Shown: one piece after another, positions 1 to 7,053 of the stretch
Layout: the number at the start of each line of letters is the position of its first letter
Numbering within the stretch: the first letter of the stretch is position 1
Assembly: GCA_027011025.1 (NCBI GenBank)
Contig: JALVAU010000255.1
Location: 1-7,881 of the forward strand
DNA length: 7,881 bases
DNA from: Campylobacteraceae bacterium
GTDB taxonomy: Bacteria > Campylobacterota > Campylobacteria > Campylobacterales > Sulfurospirillaceae
Direction of reading: 5' to 3'
The notes under the pieces: model-generated
What the model was told of the DNA's origin: nothing
The model's input: the letters and a program-made list of their open reading frames with translations, nothing else
Database searches by the model: none
Translations under genes and position numbers: made by a program

Positions 1-1
1 G

Positions 2-640
2 ACTAAAGCAGAGTTTGGACATATCAAAAATCCAAATAAAAAGATGAGGGTAAATCATCAGATTGAGCCTGTTCAAGATGGGGCAAAGAGGGTTGAGATC
101 AAAAAAGAGAGTGAAGTCCAAATGCTTGCCATTGCATATAAGATACCCGCTTTTAACAATCCAGACCAAGTTGCTTTATCGGCTTTGAGTGAGCTTTTAA
201 GCAGTGGAAAAAGCAGTAAGCTTCAAGAGCTTTTGGTGGATAAAAAGAAGATGGTTAATCAAATATATGCATACAATATGGAGGAGATTGATCCCTCTAT
301 ATTTCTATTTGTAGCGGTTTGCAATCGGGGAGTAAAAGCTAAAGATGTCGAAAAAGAGATTTTAAATCTTATAGAAGAGATAAAGAGTGGAAGCATAAGT
401 CAAAAAGAGGTTCAGAAGGTAAAAACAAATACAAGAGCTGATTTTATATTTTCTATGGAAAACTCTTCGAGTTTGGCAAATCTTTTTGGGAGCTATCTTG
501 CAAGGGGAGATATAGAACCTCTTTTAAAATATGAAGATGCTATAAACAAACTTACAAAAGAGGATATAATTCAAGTTGCAAAGAAGTACCTAGTTAAAGA
601 GCACTCAACAACAGTAATACTAAAAAAGGATGAAAAATGA
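2..640 (+). CDS. M16 family zinc peptidase (insulinase/PqqL-like), C-terminal part, 5' truncated
   Basis: The frame is open from the left edge to a TGA at 638-640, giving 212 visible residues. The ATG at 44 is internal: 14 in-frame codons precede it without a stop. The visible part fits the second half of an M16 protein of about 400-430 residues. It has the strand-helix start of an M16 C-terminal domain (about residues 30-55), then the family signature [14 protein letters not shown], corresponding to the G-x-S-S-x-L segment of M16 C-domains. A helical tail follows, ending in a [19 protein letters not shown] segment that is usual near M16 C-termini. The zinc motif HxxEH would lie upstream of the window, so I cannot tell whether this copy is catalytic. 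Members cleave peptides, often in the periplasm; a signal peptide cannot be seen here. The stop overlaps the dapA start (ATGA), so the two are probably co-translated. The family call is firm; the substrate is unknown. Confidence 0.88.
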   Translation, partial: TKAEFGHIKNPNKKMRVNHQIEPVQDGAKRVEIKKESEVQMLAIAYKIPAFNNPDQVALSALSELLSSGKSSKLQELLVDKKKMVNQIYAYNMEEIDPSIFLFVAVCNRGVKAKDVEKEILNLIEEIKSGSISQKEVQKVKTNTRADFIFSMENSSSLANLFGSYLARGDIEPLLKYEDAINKLTKEDIIQVAKKYLVKEHSTTVILKKDEK

Positions 641-1530
641 CAAAAAGTTTAAAAGGAGCTATGACAGCCTTAGTGACTCCATTTAAAAAAGGCAAACTAG
701 ATGAAGAGCAGTATGCAAAACTGATAAAAAGACAGATAGATAACAGTATAGATGTCGTAGTGCCTGTTGGTACTACGGGTGAGAGTGCAACTCTGAATCA
801 TGAAGAGCACAAGAGATGTATAGAGATAGCAGTTGATACATGTAGAGATACTAATACAAAGGTTATAGCAGGAGCAGGAAGCAATGCAACCCATGAAGCC
901 GTTGACTTGGCAAAGTTTGCCCAAAAACATGGAGCAAATGGCATACTTTCAGTCACTCCATATTACAATAAGCCTATGCAAGAGGGTTTGTATCAGCACT
1001 ATAAAGCCTTGGCAAACAGTGTGGATATTCCGGTTTTGCTTTACAATGTACCGGGTCGTACAGCTTGTGATTTACTGCCTCAAACCGTATATAGACTATT
1101 TAATGAATGCGAAAATATTTATGGTATCAAAGAGGCTACGGGATCGATAGAGAGATGTGTTGATTTGCTGGCACATGAACCAAATTTGACAGTAGTAAGT
1201 GGAGATGATGCCATAAACTATCCGATTCTCTCAAACGGTGGAAGCGGTGTTATATCTGTTACATCAAATCTTCTTCCAGACCAAACGGCGATGCTTACCC
1301 ATCTAGCGCTTGATGGAGATTTTCATGGGGCAAAAGCTATCAATGATAAACTCTATGAAATCAACAAAGCTCTTTTTTGTGAAAGCAATCCTATTCCTAT
1401 AAAAGCAGCTATGTATATAGCAGGTCTTTTAAATACTCTTGAGTATAGATTGCCGCTGACTAAACCTAGCAAAGAACACATGAAAAAGATAGAAGAAGTG
1501 CTTAGAAAATATGAAATAAAGGGAATATAA
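637..1530 (+). CDS. dapA: 4-hydroxy-tetrahydrodipicolinate synthase DapA
   Basis: This cytoplasmic enzyme condenses pyruvate with aspartate semialdehyde, the first committed step of the diaminopimelate/lysine pathway, supplying meso-DAP for peptidoglycan. The 297-residue length is normal for this TIM-barrel family. Visible motifs are GTTGES at residues 45-50 (pyruvate-binding Thr46/Thr47), the tyrosine pair Y109-Y110, YNVPGRT with Y136 and R141 (catalytic tyrosine and substrate-binding arginine), GIKEATG with K165 as the Schiff-base lysine, and SGDD followed by a [10 protein letters not shown] segment. All expected catalytic residues are present. The start is set by AAGGA at 626-630 and the ATGA overlap with the peptidase stop. 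The next gene follows its TAA after 3 bases. N-acetylneuraminate lyase and other DapA-fold aldolases are alternatives, but the motifs and operon setting favour DapA. Confidence 0.96.
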   Translation: MTKSLKGAMTALVTPFKKGKLDEEQYAKLIKRQIDNSIDVVVPVGTTGESATLNHEEHKRCIEIAVDTCRDTNTKVIAGAGSNATHEAVDLAKFAQKHGANGILSVTPYYNKPMQEGLYQHYKALANSVDIPVLLYNVPGRTACDLLPQTVYRLFNECENIYGIKEATGSIERCVDLLAHEPNLTVVSGDDAINYPILSNGGSGVISVTSNLLPDQTAMLTHLALDGDFHGAKAINDKLYEINKALFCESNPIPIKAAMYIAGLLNTLEYRLPLTKPSKEHMKKIEEVLRKYEIKGI

Positions 1531-1533
1531 AGT

Positions 1534-2316
1534 ATGCAATTATCTGACATGGAAGGCAAGACACTCGTTATAAGTGGGGGCACAAGAGGAATAGGCAAAG
1601 CAATTGTGCAAGAGTTTGCAAAAAATGGTGTAAATGTAGCATTTACCTATAATTCAAATAGAGAATTAGCAAAAGATTTTGCTCTTGAGTTAGAAGAAAA
1701 ATATGCCATAAAAGCTAGGTCCTATGCTCTAAATATACTTGAGCCTTTGACATATAAAGAGCTCTATAAAGAGATAGACAAGGATTTTGACAGGGTTGAT
1801 TTTTTTATTTCAAATGCCATTATATCAGGAAGAGCAGTAGTTGGAGGATATACTAAATTTATGAGGCTGAAGCCTCGCGGTTTAAATAATATATTTACAG
1901 CAACTGTTGATGCTTTTGTGGTTGGAGCACAAGAGGCAGCAAAAAGAATGGAAAAAGTTGGTGGTGGAAGTATCATATCTCTCTCATCAACGGGTAACAG
2001 GGTATTTATAGATAACTATGCAGGTCATGGTGCTGCAAAAGCTGCTGTTGAAGCCATGGTAAGATATGGTGCAACTGAATTGGGAGAGTTGGGAATCAGA
2101 GTAAATGCTATCAGTGGCGGACCTATAGAGACAGATGCCCTAAAGGCTTTTACAAATTATGAAGAAGTTAAAGATAAAACAGCAAATTTATCTCCTCTAA
2201 ATCGAATGGGTAAGCCTGAAGATATAGCAGGAGCTGCTCTTTTTTTATGTTCTCAAAAAGCTTCTTGGATAACAGGACATACACTCTTGATAGATGGTGG
2301 AACGACATTTAAATGA
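1534..2316 (+). CDS. SDR-family oxidoreductase, probable FabL-type enoyl-ACP reductase
   Basis: This 260-residue Rossmann short-chain dehydrogenase/reductase carries the nucleotide-binding motif SGGTRGIG at residues 14-21. The arginine after the Gly-Gly-Thr (R18) is compatible with NADPH. The active-site region reads ISLSSTG (147-154), then Y162 and K169, spaced Y-x6-K rather than the classical Y-x3-K. Y-x6-K is the arrangement of enoyl-ACP reductases. From memory, the stretch from GAQEAAKRMEK (131-141) through NAISGGPIETDALKAF closely parallels Bacillus subtilis FabL. The inferred role is therefore reduction of trans-2-enoyl-ACP in type II fatty acid elongation. Two canonical SDR features differ: the usual NNAG is SNAI (93-96), and the usual Asn in the central helix is replaced in a TAT segment (122-124). 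It starts 3 bases after dapA behind AAAGGGA, and its stop overlaps pgsA (ATGA). A generic SDR with another substrate remains possible. Confidence 0.85.
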   Translation: MQLSDMEGKTLVISGGTRGIGKAIVQEFAKNGVNVAFTYNSNRELAKDFALELEEKYAIKARSYALNILEPLTYKELYKEIDKDFDRVDFFISNAIISGRAVVGGYTKFMRLKPRGLNNIFTATVDAFVVGAQEAAKRMEKVGGGSIISLSSTGNRVFIDNYAGHGAAKAAVEAMVRYGATELGELGIRVNAISGGPIETDALKAFTNYEEVKDKTANLSPLNRMGKPEDIAGAALFLCSQKASWITGHTLLIDGGTTFK

Positions 2317-2858
2317 TACTCAATCTTCCAAATTTTTTAGCCCTTCTTAGGGTTGCTATGGCACCGCTTATGTATTGGTTTTTAGTAGATAGAGATAGTT
2401 TTTTATTAGATGGTATTCATACTTCTTGGCTTGATTATTTTGCTGCACTTCTATTTGTTCTTGCAAGTAGTACAGATTTTTTTGATGGCTTTATAGCAAG
2501 AGAGTGGAATCAAAAAACAGAACTTGGTGCCATACTTGATCCACTAGCTGATAAAATGCTTGTTTTAGCTGCTTTTTTAGGTCTCATGGTGATAGATAGA
2601 GCAAATCCATGGGCTATTTATCTGATACTTACAAGAGAATTTTTTATAACCGGCATTAGAGTTGCAAGTGCTAGCAAAGGATATAGTGTATCGGCTTCTA
2701 TGGCTGGAAAAGTTAAAACTGTCGCACAAATGTTTGCAATTGGCTTTTTGATGATGAATTGGCCGGGGGCAAATATACTGCTTTGGTTTGCAGTATTTTT
2801 GACACTATATTCAGGTTTTGAGTATGTATCAAACTATATCACAAAGGCATCATCATAA
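2313..2858 (+). CDS. pgsA: CDP-diacylglycerol--glycerol-3-phosphate 3-phosphatidyltransferase PgsA
   Basis: This inner-membrane enzyme makes phosphatidylglycerophosphate from CDP-diacylglycerol and glycerol-3-phosphate, the committed step to phosphatidylglycerol and cardiolipin. The 181-residue length matches PgsA. The CDP-alcohol phosphotransferase signature D-G-x2-A-R-x8-G-x3-D-x3-D is complete: D58, G59, A62, R63, G72, D76 and D80, with the accessory D55. The N-terminus MILNLPNFLALLRV is the usual PgsA opening (N-x-P-N-x-L-x-x-x-R). Hydrophobic segments lie at about 40-53, 82-97, 99-113 and 135-170. Translation probably couples to the upstream reductase through the ATGA overlap, since only a weak GGTGGA lies upstream. 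Its TAA shares one base with the rseP start. Phosphatidylserine synthase has the same signature but different length and N-terminus. Confidence 0.95.
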   Translation: MILNLPNFLALLRVAMAPLMYWFLVDRDSFLLDGIHTSWLDYFAALLFVLASSTDFFDGFIAREWNQKTELGAILDPLADKMLVLAAFLGLMVIDRANPWAIYLILTREFFITGIRVASASKGYSVSASMAGKVKTVAQMFAIGFLMMNWPGANILLWFAVFLTLYSGFEYVSNYITKASS

Positions 2859-3916
2859 TGGGTACTTTAATATCGCTTTTAGTTCTCTCGTTTTTGATAT
2901 TTTTTCATGAACTAGGACACTTTTTGGCTGCTAGATTTTTTGGAGTGCGAGTAGAGGTATTTAGTATAGGATTTGGAAAAAAAATATATCAAAAAACCTA
3001 TGGAAATACACAATATGCCCTAAGCTTAATACCTCTTGGCGGATATGTGCAAATGAAAGGTCAAGATGATGCAGATCCTACAAAAGTAAGTTATGACGAA
3101 GATAGCTACAATGTTAAAAAGCCTTGGCAAAGAGTGGTTATACTGTTTGCCGGTCCATTTGCAAATTTTATTTTAGCATTTTTCTTATATATAGCCATAG
3201 GAAATATAGGTGTTACAAAATTTGCACCGATAATAGGCAATATCTCAAAAGAGTCCCCTGCTTTGCAAAGCGGACTTAAAAATGGCGATACGATACTCTC
3301 TATAAATGGTGTCAAGATTAAGACTTGGGATGAATTGAGCAAAAAGATTAGAAAAAGTGATGGAGTTTTAATTTTTAAGATAAAAAGATCAGATAAGATA
3401 TTGAAAATTAGAGTTATTCCAAAAGCTCATGTCTATAAAAATATGTTTGGCGAAACTATGAAAAAAAAGATGGTGGGTATAGCACCAAAGGGCAAAACTA
3501 TAACACTTAGATATGGTTTGATAAAAAGTATATCTTTTGCACTAGAAGAGACAAAAAATGCTACAACCATGATAGTAAAAAGTCTGCAGAAATTAGTAGA
3601 GGGTGTAGTGCCCGCAAAGGATTTAGGTGGTATAGTCTCCATCGTTCAAGTAACTGCTAAGGCAAGTTCTATCGGTATAGTTGCGCTTTTTGGATTGACT
3701 GCTTTGATTTCTGTTAATCTAGGAGTTCTTAATCTATTGCCAATTCCGGCACTTGATGGTGGACATATTATGTTTAATCTGTATGAAATGATAACCAAAA
3801 AAGCACCAAGTCAAAGAGTTATTTACTATCTGACACTTGGAGGCTGGGCATTTTTGCTATCACTGATGGCATTTACAATTTTTAATGATATCAATAGATT
3901 GATAGGAGGAAGTTAA
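2858..3916 (+). CDS. rseP: RIP metalloprotease RseP (site-2 protease family, single PDZ)
   Basis: This integral-membrane zinc protease cuts transmembrane segments of anti-sigma factors or leftover signal peptides. The first membrane segment holds the zinc motif HELGH (H17, E18, H21). A second membrane segment spans about residues 93-115 and includes the FAGPFANF element (97-104) typical of the family. One PDZ domain follows at about 122-190, with a SPALQSGLKNGDTILSINGV core. The third zinc ligand lies in NLLPIPALDGG, D300, within the third membrane segment; a fourth spans about 325-348. All catalytic residues are present. At 352 residues it has one PDZ domain, against two in the 450-residue Escherichia coli enzyme; the compact form is common in other phyla. 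The start overlaps the pgsA stop by one base (TAATG). No anti-sigma partner is encoded here, so the substrate is unknown. Confidence 0.95.
   Translation: MGTLISLLVLSFLIFFHELGHFLAARFFGVRVEVFSIGFGKKIYQKTYGNTQYALSLIPLGGYVQMKGQDDADPTKVSYDEDSYNVKKPWQRVVILFAGPFANFILAFFLYIAIGNIGVTKFAPIIGNISKESPALQSGLKNGDTILSINGVKIKTWDELSKKIRKSDGVLIFKIKRSDKILKIRVIPKAHVYKNMFGETMKKKMVGIAPKGKTITLRYGLIKSISFALEETKNATTMIVKSLQKLVEGVVPAKDLGGIVSIVQVTAKASSIGIVALFGLTALISVNLGVLNLLPIPALDGGHIMFNLYEMITKKAPSQRVIYYLTLGGWAFLLSLMAFTIFNDINRLIGGS
3904..3910 (+). promoter_or_regulatory. Strong ribosome binding site of yggS
   Basis: AGGAGGA lies 7 bases before the ATG at 3918, inside the last codons of rseP. It fixes the yggS start and is the fullest Shine-Dalgarno in the block, so yggS may be translated independently of its neighbours. 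Confidence 0.75.
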
Positions 3917-3917
3917 T

Positions 3918-4595
3918 ATGTCACTATTTGATTACGAGAAGAGATATGATGAAATTTTAACAAATATAGAGGCTGTAAGAGTAAGGGTAAATCAACATCA
4001 AATTGTGAAGATTATAGCTGTGAGCAAAAGTGTTAAAGCAGATGCAATTTCACAGGTATATGATATAGGGCAAAGAGCCTTTGGAGAAAATAGAGTTCAG
4101 GATTTGAAAGAAAAAACTAGGTTATTAGGTAATTTACCTATAGAGTGGCATTTTATAGGAAGGCTTCAAACAAACAAAATAAATGCACTTATCGATATGA
4201 ATCCCGCGCTTATGCATTCGCTTAGTTCGCTTGAGTTGGCAAAGGAGATAGATAAGAGATTGAAAATAAAAGATAAAACTCTAAATGCGCTTTTGCAGAT
4301 AAATAGTGCAAGAGAGGAGCAAAAAGCCGGTGTTATGCCTGAGAATGCCATAGATATTTATGATGAAATCAACTCCACATGTAGCAGTATTCATCTAAAA
4401 GGTGTCATGAGTATAGGAGCACATAGTGAGAACAAGAGAGTGATAAAAGATAGTTTTGATAAAACTTATGCTATATATGAGAAGTTAGAAAAAAATGGGG
4501 CCAAATACTGTTCCATGGGTATGAGCAGTGACTATGAGCTAGCTGTAGAGTGCGGAGCAAATATGCTTCGTATAGGCTCAGTTTTATTTCATTAA
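3918..4595 (+). CDS. yggS: YggS/PLPBP family pyridoxal 5'-phosphate homeostasis protein
   Basis: This cytoplasmic single-domain TIM-barrel protein resembles the N-terminal domain of alanine racemase. It binds pyridoxal phosphate without known enzymatic activity and affects vitamin B6, amino acid and keto-acid balance. At 225 residues it is within the family range. The cofactor lysine is K37 in IIAVSKSVKA (32-41). Other family motifs are FGENRVQDL, EWHFIGRLQTNKIN, GVMSIGA and the phosphate-binding SMGMSSDYELAVECGANMLR stretch, ending in RIGSVLF. It ends one residue after the final phenylalanine, slightly earlier than many homologues that continue with Gly-x-Arg. It begins one base after the rseP stop behind a strong AGGAGGA at 3904-3910. 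The PLP-dependent SerC gene follows directly, a suggestive but unproven functional link. Confidence 0.94.
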   Translation: MSLFDYEKRYDEILTNIEAVRVRVNQHQIVKIIAVSKSVKADAISQVYDIGQRAFGENRVQDLKEKTRLLGNLPIEWHFIGRLQTNKINALIDMNPALMHSLSSLELAKEIDKRLKIKDKTLNALLQINSAREEQKAGVMPENAIDIYDEINSTCSSIHLKGVMSIGAHSENKRVIKDSFDKTYAIYEKLEKNGAKYCSMGMSSDYELAVECGANMLRIGSVLFH

Positions 4596-4603
4596 AAAAT
4601 ATT

Positions 4604-4610
4604 AGGAGAA
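4604..4610 (+). promoter_or_regulatory. Ribosome binding site that sets the serC start
   Basis: AGGAGAA lies 5 bases before the ATG at 4616. It supports that start over the in-frame ATG at 4550, which lies inside yggS and would add 22 residues absent from the SerC family. Confidence 0.78.
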
Positions 4611-4615
4611 TAACT

Positions 4616-5695
4616 ATGAAAAGAGCATATAATTTTGGTGCCGGTCCGGCAACAATACCAACAGAAGTTTTGGAAATTGCACAAAAAGAGTTAATAGACT
4701 TTAAAGATAGCGGAATTTCAATAATGGAAGCTTCACATCGTTCAAAACTCTATGATGATGTTCATGAGAGTGCTATCAGAAATATAAGGGAGCTATATAA
4801 GCTACCGGATGATTTTGAAGTTCTGTTTTTGCAAGGTGGAGCATCTATGCAGTTTGCAATGGTACCGCTAAACCTTTATAGGGGTGGAAAAGTACAATAT
4901 GCCAATACCGGCGCATGGTCAAAAAAAGCTATAAAAGAGGCTCAAATACAAGGGATAGAGCCAGAAATCGTAGCTACTTCACAAGAGAGCAATTTTGATC
5001 ATATTCCGGAAGTAAATTTTGATGATGATTGTGATTACACATATATAACATCTAATAATACAATCTATGGAACTCAATATAGAGAATTTCCTTCTACTGC
5101 TTCACCGCTAGTAGTAGATGCCTCAAGTGATCTCTTCTCTTATGCAGTTGATTGGAACAGGGTTGATCTACTTTTTGGTGGTGCACAAAAAAATGCAGGA
5201 CCTTCTGGTGTCACAATAGTTATCGTAAGAAAAAATTTATTGGATAGAGTAAAAGACAGTGTACCTACTATGCTTAGATATAAAACCCATGCGGACTCAA
5301 ACTCACTTTTCAATACTCCTCCAACATTTGGTATATATATACTAAACTTAGTTCTAGAGTGGATCAAAAGCAAGGGCGGCATAGAAGCTATAGATAAGCT
5401 AAATAGAGAAAAAGCTAAAATTTTATATGATGCCATAGATAACAGTGGTGGCTTTTATGTAGGACATGCACAAAAGGATTCTAGAAGTCTGATGAATGTA
5501 TCTTTCAATATCAAAGATAAAGATGCAAAGCTAGAAGCGCAACTCCTAGAAGAGGCAAGTAAAGCAAATATGATAGGCTTAAAGGGACACAGAAGCATTG
5601 GGGGACTAAGAGCATCTATATATAATGCTATGAGCAAAGAGGGAGTAGAGGCACTGGTAAAACTTATGCATAAGTTTGCAGAAAAACATAATTAG
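4616..5695 (+). CDS. serC: Phosphoserine aminotransferase SerC
   Basis: This PLP-dependent enzyme transfers the amino group of glutamate to 3-phosphohydroxypyruvate, forming phosphoserine. The related 4-phospho-hydroxythreonine step of vitamin B6 synthesis is a known second activity of some members. The 359 residues match the usual length of about 360. The N-terminus YNFGAGPATIP is the classical SerC opening. SHRS (H41, R42) is the substrate-phosphate region, LFLQGGASMQFAM binds the cofactor phosphate, NTGAWS holds the stacking tryptophan, DASSDLFS the cofactor aspartate, and GGAQKNAGPSG carries the Schiff-base lysine K192. The C-terminal GGLRASIYNAMS motif completes it. The chosen ATG has a good ribosome site at 4604-4610 and begins with the family N-terminus. 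It follows yggS by 20 bases and precedes a serA-type gene by 9, giving a two-step serine synthesis unit. Confidence 0.97.
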   Translation: MKRAYNFGAGPATIPTEVLEIAQKELIDFKDSGISIMEASHRSKLYDDVHESAIRNIRELYKLPDDFEVLFLQGGASMQFAMVPLNLYRGGKVQYANTGAWSKKAIKEAQIQGIEPEIVATSQESNFDHIPEVNFDDDCDYTYITSNNTIYGTQYREFPSTASPLVVDASSDLFSYAVDWNRVDLLFGGAQKNAGPSGVTIVIVRKNLLDRVKDSVPTMLRYKTHADSNSLFNTPPTFGIYILNLVLEWIKSKGGIEAIDKLNREKAKILYDAIDNSGGFYVGHAQKDSRSLMNVSFNIKDKDAKLEAQLLEEASKANMIGLKGHRSIGGLRASIYNAMSKEGVEALVKLMHKFAEKHN

Positions 5696-5700
5696 GAGAG
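5694..5700 (+). promoter_or_regulatory. Ribosome binding site of serA overlapping the serC stop
   Basis: AGGAGAG starts within the serC TAG (5693-5695) and sits 4 bases before a GTG at 5705. This fixes the GTG as the serA start. Ribosomes terminating on serC would occupy the site, which suggests translational coupling. Confidence 0.75.
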
Positions 5701-5704
5701 AGCT

Positions 5705-6868
5705 GTGTATAAAATAAAAACATTAAATAAAATATCACCAACGGGCTTGGATAGATTTGGTGAGGATTATAATCTAGATGATGAGAATAAAGAACCAGAT
5801 GCAATAGTGCTCAGAAGCTTTAAAATGCATGATTATGAATTTGGCAATAATCTAAAAGCAATAGCAAGAGCTGGAGCTGGTGTTAATAATATACCTTTGG
5901 ATGTTTGCAGTGAAAAAGGCATAGTAGTCTTTAATACTCCCGGAGCAAATGCAAATGCAGTAAAAGAGTTGGTTGTTGCGTCCTTGTTTCTAACTTCAAG
6001 GGACATAACTTCTGGTGTTGGGTGGGTGCAGAGCATCAAAGATAGTGACGATGTAGTATCTTTGGTTGAAAAAAACAAGTCAAATTTTGCCGGCTGTGAG
6101 ATCAAAGGAAAAACACTTGGAGTCATAGGACTTGGTGCTATAGGTGCTATGGTCGCAAATAGTGCTTTGGATTTGGGAATGAGAGTAAAAGGGTATGACC
6201 CTTATCTGTCGGTCGATGGAGCATGGCTTTTGTCAAATCGTGTCAAAAAAACAACCTCATTAGATAAAATTTTTGAAAAATCTGACTATATAACGATACA
6301 TGTTCCCCTGCTTGAAAGCACTAAAAATATGATAGATAAAGACTCCTTGCGAAAATGCAAAGATGGAGTTAAGATTATAAATTTTTCAAGAGGTGGACTT
6401 GTAAATAATGAAGATATCATCAAAGCCATAGAGGATAAAAAGGTATCTTCATACATCACAGATTTTCCACAAAAGGAGCTTTTAGGAATCAAGGGTATCA
6501 TTCCTGTACCTCACCTAGGAGCCTCGACACAAGAGTCTGAAGAGAATTGTGCCATTATGGCAGTTGATGAGATAAAAGAGTTTTTAGAAAATGGCAATAT
6601 AGTCAATTCTGTCAACTTTCCAAATGCATCTATGCCAAGATCTCCTATAGGAAAAAGACTTGTTATAGCCAACAAAAATATACCTCGAATGATAGAGAGT
6701 ATAACATCTATATTGGCAAATAATGACATTAATATACTAAATATGCTTAATAGAAGTAGAGGCGATATAGCTTATAATATTATAAATATAAATGGGAACA
6801 TTGAAGATCAGTTAGCAGATGAAATAGAAAAAATTGATGAGGTAATATTTGCAAGACTGATAAAATAG
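5705..6868 (+). CDS. serA: D-3-phosphoglycerate dehydrogenase, short form with C-terminal ACT-like domain
   Basis: This NAD-dependent enzyme oxidises 3-phosphoglycerate to 3-phosphohydroxypyruvate, the substrate of the adjacent SerC. The 387 residues form a substrate domain (about 1-95), a Rossmann domain with GLGAIG (G142, G144, G147) and the NAD-ribose aspartate D165 in GYDPY, a return to the substrate domain, and an ACT-like tail from about 318, where serine could bind. Motifs include ARAGAGVNNIP, FNTPGANANAVKEL, NFSRGG with catalytic R229, and PHLGAST with catalytic H270. The catalytic glutamate is less clear: after TDFPQKELLG the candidate is E258, but anchoring on Phe-Pro would put K257 there. 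The start is GTG with AGGAGAG overlapping the serC stop. The form resembles Firmicutes/Bacteroidetes short SerA more than the roughly 527-residue type I associate with Campylobacter. Another 2-hydroxyacid dehydrogenase is possible, but the serC neighbour argues for SerA. Confidence 0.92.
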   Translation: MYKIKTLNKISPTGLDRFGEDYNLDDENKEPDAIVLRSFKMHDYEFGNNLKAIARAGAGVNNIPLDVCSEKGIVVFNTPGANANAVKELVVASLFLTSRDITSGVGWVQSIKDSDDVVSLVEKNKSNFAGCEIKGKTLGVIGLGAIGAMVANSALDLGMRVKGYDPYLSVDGAWLLSNRVKKTTSLDKIFEKSDYITIHVPLLESTKNMIDKDSLRKCKDGVKIINFSRGGLVNNEDIIKAIEDKKVSSYITDFPQKELLGIKGIIPVPHLGASTQESEENCAIMAVDEIKEFLENGNIVNSVNFPNASMPRSPIGKRLVIANKNIPRMIESITSILANNDINILNMLNRSRGDIAYNIININGNIEDQLADEIEKIDEVIFARLIK

Positions 6869-6884
6869 CTAATCTTTAAAACTT

Positions 6885-6930
6885 AATTATGTAAATCCAG
6901 ATTGATAGATGATGGATTTACATAATTTTT
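6885..6930 (+). terminator. Rho-independent terminator after serA
   Basis: The arms 6885-6899 and 6913-6927 form a perfect 15-bp inverted repeat with a 13-base loop, followed by a T run reaching 6930. It begins 16 bases after the serA stop. The stem is AT-rich with few G-C pairs, so its strength rests on length. It probably ends the serC-serA (or whole upstream) transcript. An A-rich stretch on the other side means weak termination in reverse is possible, but no converging gene is present. Confidence 0.85.
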
Positions 6931-7053
6931 ATCTAAATAGTCAGTAGCAAAAACCAAATATGGATCTTAATACAAATGAGTTTTATCGGAATTTACCAAA
7001 GATTAGTAATAGAGGTGTCCCTAAAACAGTCTCTTTTTATTAAGGCTTAAATT
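6931..7053 (+). promoter_or_regulatory. Intergenic leader and presumed promoter region of the CAP-domain gene
   Basis: This is the non-coding stretch between the terminator and the next gene. Because a terminator precedes it, a promoter is expected here. The best -10-like match is TAGTAAT at 7004-7010, with a weak -35-like TTTATC at 6982-6987; neither is convincing. An AAGG at 7042-7045 is the ribosome site for the ATG at 7054. It sits within the small imperfect palindrome TTAAGGCTTAA. No RNA gene or riboswitch is recognised. Confidence 0.35.

Noticed and set aside
44..46. ATG at 44 as the start of the first gene.
   Set aside because: The frame is open to the window edge, and the protein matches only the second half of an M16 peptidase, so the true start is upstream.
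884..1150. An 88-codon plus-strand frame inside dapA.
   Set aside because: It is a shifted frame of dapA, which carries all catalytic motifs across this span.
4550..4615. Upstream in-frame ATG that would lengthen serC by 22 residues.
   Set aside because: It lies within yggS, has no ribosome site and adds residues not found in SerC. ATG 4616 has a good site and the family N-terminus.
5140..5436. A 98-codon minus-strand frame inside serC.
   Set aside because: It is antisense to the SerC lysine region and has no ribosome site or recognisable motif.
7011..7034. Possible small hairpin (AGAG paired with CTCT) before the CAP gene, as a riboswitch or attenuator.
   Set aside because: Only 4 bp pair across a long loop, which is expected by chance in AT-rich DNA.
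6869..7053. Possible tRNA or small RNA gene in the only sizeable gap.
   Set aside because: No cloverleaf or conserved tRNA arm is seen; the only strong structure is the terminator hairpin.
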